In this document: piece by piece, positions 34,897 through 47,100 of the stretch | How positions within the stretch are numbered: the first letter of the stretch is position 1 | Layout: each line of letters begins with the position of its first letter | Position numbers and translations under genes: made by a program | Assembly (NCBI GenBank): GCA_964030785.1 | Contig: OZ034968.1 | Coordinates: forward strand, 68,078,399 to 68,142,398 | DNA: 64,000 nt | Reading direction: 5' to 3' | Source of the DNA: Siderastrea siderea | Taxonomy: Eukaryota; Cnidaria; Anthozoa; Scleractinia; Rhizangiidae | Notes under the pieces: model-generated | Databases searched by the model: none | What the model saw: only the letters and a program-made list of their open reading frames with translations | Told to the model about the DNA's origin: nothing

Positions 34897-35130
34897 TTTG
34901 CACTTGCAGACTTGTGCTTGTGCTTTACAAGGTCACTGATTGGCTACATTTTGTAGGCTGATACAAATCAACCAATCAGAAAGCACGGTCTATTGAGGGA
35001 AGAACCCTGCCTTCCCAAGAGGTTTAGCGAGGGATTTGGCGCCAACTTCAAGCAAAATGGCGGCCTCCACTAGTTTATTGCAAGATTTTCGTTTCGTTTT
35101 TCTGGTGTTTTGGATGTAAATTTCTACACT
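34897..35130. promoter_or_regulatory. Divergent PPT2/FANCI promoter
   Basis: 234 bp between the two start codons. Seen: ATTGG at 34939-34943 and CCAAT at 34972-34976 (opposed CCAAT boxes, NF-Y type), an E2F-like palindrome TTTGGCGCCAA at 35035-35045, and AAAATGGCGGCC on each strand (35054-35065 on plus; overlapping the PPT2 start codon on minus). No TATA box. CCAAT plus E2F sites are usual for replication and repair genes; site function is inferred. Confidence 0.7.
35057..35119 (+). other. Short upstream ORF before FANCI
   Basis: An ATG within AAAATGGCGGCC opens a 20-codon reading frame that stops 11 bases before the FANCI ATG. Whether it is in the transcript depends on the start site, which cannot be seen. 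Confidence 0.4.
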
Positions 35131-38100
35131 ATGGACGAAAAAATCATCCGCTTGTGCGAAGAGAATAATGTTCCCTCTCTCGTTCAGGCTCTTTCAACAC
35201 TAAAAAATCAAAAGGTAAACTTGTATTTAATTTATTAAAGACTGTACAGATGGGTTGTTAAAAGCTTATTTTCTTTGATTTTCCGATATTTCGTCAGTCA
35301 AGGCTTACTTCTTCAGAAGAATAAATGAGGAATGAAGTCCATTCCCTGAAGAAGTCAGGCCGTGACTGACGAAATATCGGAAAATCAAAGAAAATATAAC
35401 CGGTCAGCTGTACATATGCATTGCACTCGCCTTCCTTCGTCTATTGTTTTATCTCAGTGTATGTTTGAGATAAGTCAATTCAAATCTAATTTTAAAAAAG
35501 GAAAAACCATTTAACAAAAATCTTCGATAGTTACTGTAATTCTGAATTCAGTGTTGACTCTAATGTTGGATATACTAATATCAACAGGTTGTAGATCTGC
35601 TAGAAGCCAGAGCCTCGGAAGGAAGGGGTGAACCAGTCCCCTATCTTCAAGCTGTATTCAGAGGCAAGTAGGCATTACAGATAACACGATAAAAAAAAAG
35701 ATGTTAACATCTTTATTTGTTAGGTACAGAGAGACCTGAAAACCTAGAATGAATTTTAACGAAGTCAAATTTCAGCAAGTTGCAGAAATTTTTCTTGAAT
35801 GTGATGACGGATTGAGATGTCTTCACTTAAAAAAAATCCCTGATCAGTGTCAAAGTGGTTATTAATTGCTGAAATGCACAATAAGTTGCATATAAGGGCT
35901 GTGCCGTTGCATGTGCTGTCACAGGCAACTCTATAACTCCCCTTCCTCATGCCATGCAAAAGTCATATGCAGTTTGTACCATTTTAACACTTCTGTCTAT
36001 AGGTATAATTATTCTAGGTACAGTTATTGTCCTACACTGTGTGGTTTTAACAGGTTTTAAAATCCTACATGTACAACGTTTCTCACGCCATACAGCTCTT
36101 CCTGTTTTCAACTTGAAAAACAAAACTCGGTCTTGAATTTAGCGTAAATTAATTGTTTGAAATCATGTCTTTTTTAAGACTAGCATGCAAGACAACTTCC
36201 ACTGAGAGCATTTCAATGGGCTAGTGGGAGTGGATTAGGAGGGCATTTTAATGGGCTAGTGGGAGTAGGGATGGAAAGCATTGTAATGGGCTGGTGGGAG
36301 TGGGGATGGGGAGCATTGTAATGGGCTGGTGGGAGTGGGTGTGGAGAGCATTGTAATGGGCTGGTGGGAGTGGGGATGGGGAGCATTTTAATGGGCTGGT
36401 GGGAGTGGGGATGGGGAGCATTTTAATGGGCTGGTGGGAGTGGGAATGGGGAGCATTTTAATGGGCTGGTGGGAGTGGGTGTGGAGAGCATTGTAATGGG
36501 CTGGTGGGAGTGGGGATGGGGAGCATTTTAATGGGCTGGTGGGAGTGGGGATGGGGAGCATTTTAATGGGCTGGTGGGAGTGGGGATGGGGAGCATTTTA
36601 ATAGGCTGGTGGGAGTGGGTGTGGAGAGCATTGTAATGGGCTGGTGGGAGTGGGAATGGGGAGCATTTTAATGGGCTGGTGGGAGTGGGGATGGGGAGCA
36701 TTTTAATAGGCTGGTGGGAGTGGGGATGGGGAGCATTTTAATAGGCTGGTGGGAGTGGGTGTGGAGAGCATTTTAATGGGCTGGTGGGAGTGGGGATGGG
36801 GAGCATTTTAATAGGCTGGTGGGAGTGGGGATGGGGAGCATTGTAATGGGCTGGTGGTAGTGGGGATGGGGAGCATTATAATGGGCTGGTGGGAGTGGGG
36901 ATGGGGAGCATTTTAATGGGCTGGTGGGAGTGGGGATGGGGAGCATTGTAATGGGCTGGTGGGAGTGGGGATGGGGAGCATTGTAATGGGCTGGTGGGAG
37001 TGGGAATGGGGAGCATTGTAATGGGCTGGTGGGAGTGGGGATGGGGAGCATTTTAATGGGCTGGTGGGAGTGGGGATGGGGAGCATTGTAATGGGCTGGT
37101 GGGAGTGGGGATGGGGAGCATTGTAATGGGCTGGTGGGAGTAGGGATGGAAAGCATTTTAATGGGCTGGTGGGAGTGGGGATGGGGAGCATTTAAATGGG
37201 CTGGTGGGAGTGGGGATGGGGAGCATTGTAATGGCTGGTGGGGGTGGTAGTGGGGTGTAAAGGGGACACTTGCACTGAAATGCCCAGTTTGAACAGAGAA
37301 AAACTTTGGACATAGACATTAAAATTTGTTTGAATGTGTTGTATACACGTTTCTTATTAGCAAATGAACATTCACAGTGATAGCAGTTTTTTATGTATGG
37401 TAGGTTCGCCTTGTAACACTAAAGTTGGTTTAGAAAGACGAACATGTGTGTTCAAGCATGCCATTCAATTATTGAATGATGGTGATCTTAGTAATAAGGT
37501 AAGTTTGCCTGAAATATTATATTTTGATAACCAATAATTTAAACATGCTAGCAAGTTAACTTTATATTTTAGAGGTACTGTATTTTGAAGTACAAAAATT
37601 TCAGTTTTGCCACATTGCACCTTGTACCACAATTTATCAAACAAATTTATTACTTTTGGAGGAAGAGGCGTTCATGAGGGTTTAATTTTCAGGGGGGCAT
37701 TTAAAGGAAGCTTCTGTTCTTGTAAATAGGGGCCAGTGAAACTGTTGTTACAAGTGCCATGTTAATGTGACCATCATGTTACCTTTATTTTTATTTGGGA
37801 TGAATTGAGGCTCATGCAGTTGTTGTTGTCATTTTTTTTTTAAGTCAGTCTAGTCATTAAAATAATAAAATGTGACCTTCTATTACTATTTTTTCTGAGC
37901 ATTTGACTTGAGAGCACAATTTCATTTGTTTTCATTTAATCCAAGTCGCCATTTCACCTATCATGTATTCATTTGTCATTTTATTATGGACACATTTGAG
38001 CCTGCAGATGTGCGGGACATATATCGCATTTGAACCTAGTTGTATGGCCTCGCTCACCACGAGTCCCCCATAGCTCAGTGGCTAGAGCATCCGACCGGCA

Positions 38101-41100
38101 TCTGGAAGGTCGTGGGTTCAACTCCCATTGGGTGGACTCAGAATGTTTTTTGACTTGCGAGAATTTGACTTGCGATCACAATTTCATTTGTTAACAGACC
38201 AAAATGTTCATGGCCTGAACGTTCGACCTGTTCTGGTCTGTCGTGGTATTAATCTACCAGTACTTGGACTTGTGTTATTTTTTGCCAGGTTGCTACAGAA
38301 GTGGTTGGTTTTCTGCTAATGGAGGTAAGAAAATTAAGAGCTTCTTCTTCATCGGCTAAAAAGGTTAAGTCTTGAATCCACTCCCTTGGGCTAACCCTTT
38401 AAGCCCCAGTAGTGATTAGCATCAAAATTAATTTCTTCTCATCATTTCAGTGCATAATAACATATAAAGTCATGAGAATTATGAAAATGATCACCAAAGA
38501 TGAATTGTCTTGATGTTTTAACAATTTCGCCATTAAGTAATCAACAAAATGTATGGAGACCAGTAAGGAGAATTTGCGTAATGATCATTGATGCTGGGGC
38601 TTAAAGGGTTAAACAAACCAGATGGCTCATCAAGGCCAGAGCTCAAATTCAAATTCTGTACCATGAAGCTACTGCTCCACTGCAGATGGATCACCACAAC
38701 AAATTGTGCAGATGTGTAACTTCTTTATTCATTATTCAATTCAGCTAGATGAATTCCCTGGTGGAACTCTTGCAGATCTAGCGGATGTGTTTATAAATGC
38801 CATCAAAAGTGGTTCTCTCAGTAATGGCAAGTGAGTACTAGTTTTTATGATAATTTTCTTGCTAGTACTTTGCCTTCTCAAAATGTGTTGTAGTAGTGGG
38901 TAGCACAGAAGGAGTTGGAGGCAGCAATTTTAGGCTCAGATCCCTTGCCACATAAATATAATAATAATAATTATTATTATAATTGTGTCTATAGGCAGCA
39001 AAATCACCAGCTAACATTGCATTTTGGGAGACCTAAGTACTGGTACATGACTCACTCGGTGTGGCTACTCAATAAAGTTTTGTCCAGGGAGGCTCCACCC
39101 AGAGGTTCAAACCTTTTTGCTTTAATATACTAATTTTTACCAAAAATGGTACCCCTTTTTTATATACCTCAAGATAAGCCAAACAGTAGAATTTCCTGTA
39201 ATCGTCACCTTTTTCCCAGGTTTTCAGTCTTTCTGATTCAGTTACATAGTCATTTCTGCCAAAGTGTGGCACCCTTTGATATACTTTGCTTTAGCCACCA
39301 TTTCTTCCGCTTTGCAGCTGATTTTGTGACCCTTTTGTATACTAAAATGGCAATTTTCCGTACCTGTTTATATACTGCAAGCTTAAAAAGGGCGCCCCTT
39401 TCGGGTGGAGCCTCCCTGTATAGCCCACTATCGGGAGTACCCCCCCCCCCCCCAGGCTGAGGCACAACAATATCAAGGAGAACATAGCACTCTTTAGGGC
39501 AGTAGGGCTGCTACAGTGGTTATGGCACTTGCTTTCAATATTCCAGGGGTTGATGCTTGGTCATGTAAGTTATTAAGTTTCTTCTTGCTTTTCTCAGAGA
39601 GTTTTTCTCTGGATTCTCCAGTTTTCCTTCCTCTTCAAGATTAAACATTTCCAGTTCTAATTCATTCTGGATAATTGAGTACTTGCATGAAACAACTACA
39701 GCCATTGTGACTTTCCTCTTTAGATGAAAAGGAATAAATGTATAATTTCTAAAAGTGGTTAAAATAAGTGTGTAGTCTCAGGGCTCAACAAAAGTCCTGT
39801 CTGATTGTCCAGGGCAAGTAGATTTTAATGTCAGACAAGTATCTTTTTCTGCTCACTTGCCCAGTGGACAAGAACCTAGGCAAACAGATGGCAACTTACA
39901 CTGCAAGTATGCTGACTTGAATTGTTTCTGTAAAATAATTTTCTCTGGAATATTGTATATCAAATGTCTAAGAGAAAACAAAATGTCTAAGATAGAGACA
40001 ACGCTAAATTTTTGCATGCTCCCATTGGTCGAAATTGATCACGTGATGCAATTATAGTGTCTCTCCTCAGTGGGCGCCTATCAGTGCATAGTGCCAATTT
40101 TTGGCAATTATTGCTCAAAATGTAGCATTGTACAATAGAGTCCTTCTGTCTCAGGCCCTATGTGTGATTGGTTCCCTCAAAAATTTGATGTTCAAATTTC
40201 ATATAAGCCATTATAGTAGGACGCTAAATATTGACGTGCTCCTATTGGTCGAAACCAATCATGTGATGCAATGGTGTTTCTCCTCAGCGGGCTCCCATCA
40301 GCAAATAGTGCCCTTCTGGGCAATTTTCGCTCAAAATTTAGTGTTGTACAATAAAAACAATAGAGTTCTTCTGTCTTAGGCCCTATGTGTGATAGGTTCC
40401 CTCAAAAATTTGATGTTCAAACTTCATATAAGCCCTCAAACTATTTTCTTGGGCTAATATTTGTTGTGAACATCAAATTTCAACCTATCACACGATAGTG
40501 CCTTCAACAGAAGAACTCTATTGTTTAAATATTGAATTCTACACCAACATCACTTATTTATCACATGAATTATTTGGATACTCTTTGTTAGAACAGGTTA
40601 CCCATGGAGGTATTAGGCACCCTTACCCTAGTCCTACCCTCTTTTGCTTTGGTTTGTCTGTAACATAATAAGAACATATACCTATCAAGCCATTGAGAAG
40701 AGAGCTTAAAGTTGCCTCTTTTCAATTAATCCAAACAGATCCTTAGAACTGTTTCCAAAAGTGCTGTCAGCTGTAGCAGCAAAAGACTCTATTCCAATGA
40801 CAGGAGGTAAGGATTGACAATTAGGTACAGTTGAATTTTCTGGCAATTTTGTCTTATATGGTAACCGTGGTTTATGTGGTTTTACTGTTTCTGTATCCAC
40901 TAATTATATATCCATCTTCTCTTCTCTGCTTTTTATTATTATTTTTTATTATTATTCTCTTCAGAAAATATTGAAAGAATTTTCCAACATATTGCAATCT
41001 TTATAGGTGCTTAATTGCATACTTAATGTTTTAGAATGTGGGGGTGAAATGGCCGGCCAGGAGTATAAAAGACATCTCCTAAACACTCTTTGTTCAAGCA

Positions 41101-44100
41101 GGTATTTAACAATTTTGTTAAAAGCTAGAGTAAAAACTTTCAATCGTATAGCTGGCCAATATACAGGAAAGAACAAGCAATAGTCTTTGTTGAGGTCAAA
41201 CAATAAAAATAGTACAGTATCACATGAATATAGAAAACAAAACTTGCTTCTGACATATCCCTCCAAGTTATGTTCCCCATAATTCTTGGTAGAGTGCGTT
41301 GCACTATTTGCTGTAGATAACGTAGGTTAGTGTGGCACCACTTCCCAGGCTCTGAGGTTAAAAGAGGCCTGATGTTTACTGTGAGTAAATTAAGCAGTGT
41401 CACTAAAATTCATCTGATAAGTGTATTGGGAATACTTACTCATTTCTTTCTTTTCTTAACAGATGGGATCCACAGTGTGCTATTCATCTGGCTGCCATTT
41501 TCAGGTAAATTATGCTCTCTCTTTTACAGCCAATAGCCATTATTTTGTTAACATGGCTTAAACTGAGTTCTGGGTATTGTATAATTATGACAGGTATATT
41601 TTGCCAGCACTTATTTGACAACGTAACCTCTCTAAAGTATCTGGAAGTAGAATTGAATTTAAAAAAAACCCTCTCGGATACCCCATTGCTATTACAAACA
41701 CCCTGATTCTATCACAAACACCCCCGCTGCTTTTACGAACGCCCCACTCTTTTAATGGAAACCTCACTGCTATTATGAACACCTCACTGTTTTTATGAAC
41801 ACCCCGACGCTTTTATGGACGCCTCACTCTTTTTACGGAAACCCCACTGCTATTATGGGCTTTGTGGGGGTTGTGCAAGTTGTGGCGGTTGTGAGAGTGG
41901 TGGCGGTTGTGAGAGTTGTGGCGGTTGTGGGAGTTGTCGAGGTTGTGCTGGTTGTGGGAGTTGTGGCGGTTGTGGGAGTTAGTTGTGATGGTTGTGGGAG
42001 TTGTTAGGGTAGTGGGAGTTGTGGTTATTGTGGGAGTTGTGGTGGTTATGAGGGTTGTGGGAGTTGTTAGGGTTGTGGGAGTTGTTAGGGTTGTGGGACT
42101 TGTGGAGGTTGTGGAAGTTGTGGTGGTTGTGAGAGTTGTGAGCATTGTGGGAATTGTGGAGGTTGTGGGAGTTGTGGCAGTTGTGAGGGTTGTGGAAGTT
42201 GTGGAGGTTGTGGTGTGTTAAGAGAATGAAACTCATCTTCCATTGAATTATTTAAGAGACAGGCAAGCACTGAAATGACTGTGTATTTGATTACTGAGAA
42301 TGGAGAAAAGCGATGAAGCTTTGTATTTACTCTTCCAGTAAAATTCACTGTCTGATGTTCTACAGTCATCACAGGTAAACGCGTGCTGGTTGTGGCTGTT
42401 GTGCCACAACCAGAAGCACATACGCTAAAAGTCTATCCAAAAACGGGCCAGGTTGAATTCACCAGTGCCAGGCAAAATTACTGCAGTGACTTGATGTTCC
42501 TGAAACTTCTGAATATTTGTGAGAAACTTTTTCCTTTCTACTTCAGGGATGTGCCAATGACGTCAGATGAACTGCGGTTTGTTATAGAAAAGATAATAAG
42601 GTTAGCTAACATATTTTAATAGAGGTGTTACACCAGGCAAAGTTTTGTGTAAGTTGACTCACAACAGCTAATAGTATTGCATTGCAGTGTTGTGAAACAT
42701 TAGTTGCAAGAAGCGTGTTATGCTATGCTAGATTTCATTTCTTTCATCTCCAGCTGTGGCATTATGTAGTAGTTGTTAAAATGATGAATTGCTGAACATA
42801 ACTTTTTTTATTGAAGGGCAATGAAAGACCTTGACCTTCACGAACTTCCTCCACTTGTATATCAGTTCCTTCTTCTTTCTACTAAGGTACAGTGCATGTT
42901 ATCATTTCTAATAGGTAAAAAACTGTTTCATACTCCTGCATCGATAAATGGTAGTAAAGTGGGTGCTGCATTGAACTTTTTGATCGGAAAGTCAGTCTGG
43001 GGACTCCCTTTATAAAAGTGACCGGGATGTTTGTTATACCTTTCACAAGTTAAAATTTGTGGTTTGATACTTTGAGCCCCATTCTTGATCAGCATCAATT
43101 TTCTCCTCATCATAGTACATTATAGCACAGACAAGTTCATGAGAATTAAGATAATGATAAACAAAGGTGAAATGTCTTGATTTTTCACAAATTCTCCCAA
43201 CTCGTACTCAACAAACTATATGGAAATGAGTAACGAGAATTTGTATTGTGAGGCTGGGACTTGAAGGGGGAAGGTGACTACTGACATTGAAATTGAAACC
43301 ATTTGGGCCCCACACACTTAACAAGTAAACAGAACTTTTTAGCAATTTCTTTCAATATTTTTGGCAATCCACCCCTACCACATTTATGTAGGCATTAAAA
43401 TTTGTGGTTTGGTACCACTTGGGATGTTAAAAACTAATTAAAAGTGACTGGTCGCTGGTAGGATTGTCCTTTTACCATTAAGTTGGAAAAATATGACAGT
43501 AAACTGACTGCAGTAGTAAATTAATGGGTCATGCCCACATCATAAAATGAGGTTTTTGCAGCTGAAGTAATTTTCTAGCAAAACAATATTGTTTCATTTT
43601 TAAAGGGTCACAAACAGCTTGTTCTGGAGGGAGTAACATCATTTTTTAACAACTTGGATGAAACTTGCCGCAAGGAAGATAAAGAGGATAGGTGAGTAAT
43701 TTGTGATGAACTGGCATTCCATCCTGTGGTGTTACAATGCTCCTAGTCACTGTAGAATCAGGAGCTATTCCTTGATGTTTCTTTGCAGCTCAGAAGTTCA
43801 GACCGTGTCTAAGGATCAGCTGAGACACATGGAAGGAACAGTGATTCTTCACATAACATTTGCTGTCAAACAGGATCAAGACCTAGGAAAAGAATTTGTT
43901 AAATATTTAAAGGTACTCCAGGGTTCAAAGTTAACTGAGGGTGCGTTTCTTTGGGAAAATCCAAATCTGGATTCTTGTATCCAAAAACGGATTTTGTGTT
44001 TCTTTACCTAAATCCAAAAATGGATTAATCAGTTATTAGTGATCTGAAGAATCCACACTCTGAGTGGATACATCAGATCAAATCTAAATCTGGATTTTTA

Positions 44101-47100
44101 GGATTCATGATCCATGCGTTTCTTTGGGGGACGGATCCGAAAATAGTACATCTGTCAAGCGGTCTTCCATGCAAATTTACTGGTCTTGCCATAGTCTCTC
44201 TCGTTCTTGCGTGAAAAAACATTCGATCTTGAAAAACGAAATTTAGGTGATTATTCTGTTCCGTATATTTGAAAAGTTTTCTTCAAAAGTACAGACAGAA
44301 GTATTGACACATCAGGATAACTTCATTTGTGTACCATTTCTGTAATTCAGGGACCAGATTTTGCTAATTGTGAACGCAAATAGCGAGTTCACTTGAGCTA
44401 CTGCAGATACTGTCCTTGTTTATAAATGATTTGTATTCCATTCTAGTTGAATTCTAGGGCAGAACGAGAGGAATATCATTCTGATACATATATATTGCGT
44501 GCCTCCAGCCTGTCTTGTCATGACAAAATAATCCTTTTTCGGATTTTGCATTTCTTTGGTGTCGAAGAATACATATGATCTGCGATCACAAATCCGTTTT
44601 CGGATTCTCCCAAAGAAACGCACCCTTGATGATGTACCTGTCTATATTCCAGCTTATTTAAATAACAAGATTCTATTAAGCAGTTAACAAATGGGAGGAC
44701 TTTCTAGCACGTTGCCCAGACCAAATATTATGGTGGCATGTAAAGCTGCAAGTTTTGTCTTATTTAATATACGTCAACCTTTCAAAAAGGTTCATTGTTT
44801 GAAAACATCAGCAACTGAATAATCCAGAATCAATCAATCAATTTAATTATTATTATTATTGTTATTGTTGTTGTTGTTTTTGTTGTTTGAAGAATTTCTC
44901 AGAAATGGACATTTTTTTCTAGGCTAAAATGTAATGGCTTTTTAGGTCAGTGGCCATTTGACCACAATTTGTGTTTGTTCACCTATATTCAAGAGGTTCT
45001 TTTGGCTAAACTGGTCTACACCTAGACTGGTCTTCACCCATTGTCAAACGGAATACACCAATACTTGCAGTGACTATAGAGGTGCACTTGTTCCACTTCT
45101 TATTGTCATCTTGTTTTGTTTTTGTTTCTTTTGTGACATCTTGTACAGGCTCATCAAAGTACTCCAGGCATGGTATTGACACCTTTTAATGTGGCATTGG
45201 CTCTTTCTATTGCACAGATCCATAGATTTGAAGAAACAGTAAGTTCACATATACTGCACTAAACTTGTCTTAACTTTTTGTATACGTTGTGGTTCATATT
45301 AATTTGTTTTTGGTTTGAAACTTTTCAAACCAGTTCATATTTTATTTTCCTTTGTCTCAGATTGATTAGGGGCACCCAACAAGAAAATTTTAGCAAAATA
45401 CCTGAAATATCATTTTCTGGTTTCTTAGATTATTTCAGAGCTTTTTAAAGGCACAATTTTTATTAATTTTGTGTAAGCTAATACAGGTTGATCTGTTTAG
45501 CATTTTTAGCTGAAAGTTTAGGCCGCACAAAATTCTAGGAAACAATAAGTCCTATCTGCTGAATTTCTGAGCCACTGATCAATATCTTTCCAAAAATGCT
45601 AGCTGACCTTATTTTACACTCTGAATGACATATTTGTAGCTCTGAAAACAAGAGGAATTAATAAGTCCTCTTGTTATGAAAGTCCAAGGTGTTGTTTTGC
45701 CAAAGAATTCTCTAGTTTTCACTGGAATTTAATCTGAATGTCTCAGGTGATTTAGGCCTTCTGAACATATATTCCCCAAAACAAACCATTGGGTGCCCTG
45801 ATTGATTACCATAATCTGGACTAAGGGAAAAATGCAAACTGTTTTGCCAATTTTTTAACCACAGCATCTGCATGCAACAATATATTCATAATTTGTATTT
45901 CATGCTGTGAAGTGTTTGAGTTTTGAGTTAACCACAGATTTTTACTCCCACAACCTTCAGATATTTGACTATTTGAAATCGGCTGTGCTAAGAAGTTTTA
46001 AAGACGAAGAGAGAAGAAAGCAATCTAAATGGGTTCGAGGTAAGCTGGGTAAATGTTAGTTATGTACAGTAATTTATATCAGTATCTACTTAACAAATAG
46101 ATTCCTTGTTGCTATGTGCCTGTTCAGTAATAGATCACAGATGATGTCAAAATGTGGTAAGAACAAAAAAGTGGCACATGAGGGAATAGGCGAGTGTGTC
46201 ACTGATGTTATTACCACATTTTGACATCTTCTGTGATCTATCACGGAACAGACGCACAGCAACATGGAATCTATTCATTTTATATAATAAAGAAACAAAA
46301 TATGACATAATCTGTGTCTGTCCTCTAATAGATCATAAGTGAGAACCAATCAAACTGCATACATAATTGAGCTTATTATATAAAACTGCATCTACATGTT
46401 TTAGTCGTACTTGTAAAACATTTCATCTGCAGTTCCCATAATATTAAGATCATCATTTCATACATTGTATATTCACTTTCATTTATTTACTCTTGTTGTA
46501 CAATACCAACTTACATTTACTAGAATGAGGTGCAAAGTCATAGGTTGAAGGTCACTTCAAGTCTGAATTTTTTTAGGCTTCTTGTGCTCATGTCTGCTGA
46601 CAATGCTAACATCTCTATGAGGATTCTTCTCAAAGCACTTTGCTCTCATGGTGCCTCTCTTCACTTAAGTCCCAATAGCGACAAGCATCTAATTTCTCCT
46701 TGCAGTATTACTACTTGATCAAACGTACAGGTCACAAGAACAAAGCAAATGATCACTAGTGATCAAATGTCTTGATTTTTAATCAAATTCTTCCAACTAG
46801 TAACATAAAAAAATAATGAGAATAGTGAGGAGAATATGGATGTCAATATTGGGTGTCAAAAATGGGAACTTGTGGTGTTTCCACTTCACATAATGTTGGT
46901 TGCAAATGGCGATGATTCTCCTAGGCTTACAAACTTCTAGGCTAGGAAAACTTTATTCCATAAATAAACAAATGGACCACACATCAAGGAGGTAATATCT
47001 GGAAAGCCTAACCCCCTAACCCTCCCCCTCCCCCCCTGCCACTTCCCATGAAATGGCCTACCCAAACCTGCAATAGTGTTTACCACAATGGACTCAAGTT

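Noticed and set aside
36773..37191. Long proline-rich minus-strand ORFs
   Set aside because: They are the 35-bp minisatellite read in a stop-free frame; no start context or homology.
36199..37255. CRISPR-like array
   Set aside because: No unique spacers; it is a head-to-tail minisatellite in an animal intron.
41813..42236. Thr-, His/Asn- and Val-rich ORFs
   Set aside because: Products of the GTTGTGGGA minisatellite within a FANCI intron.
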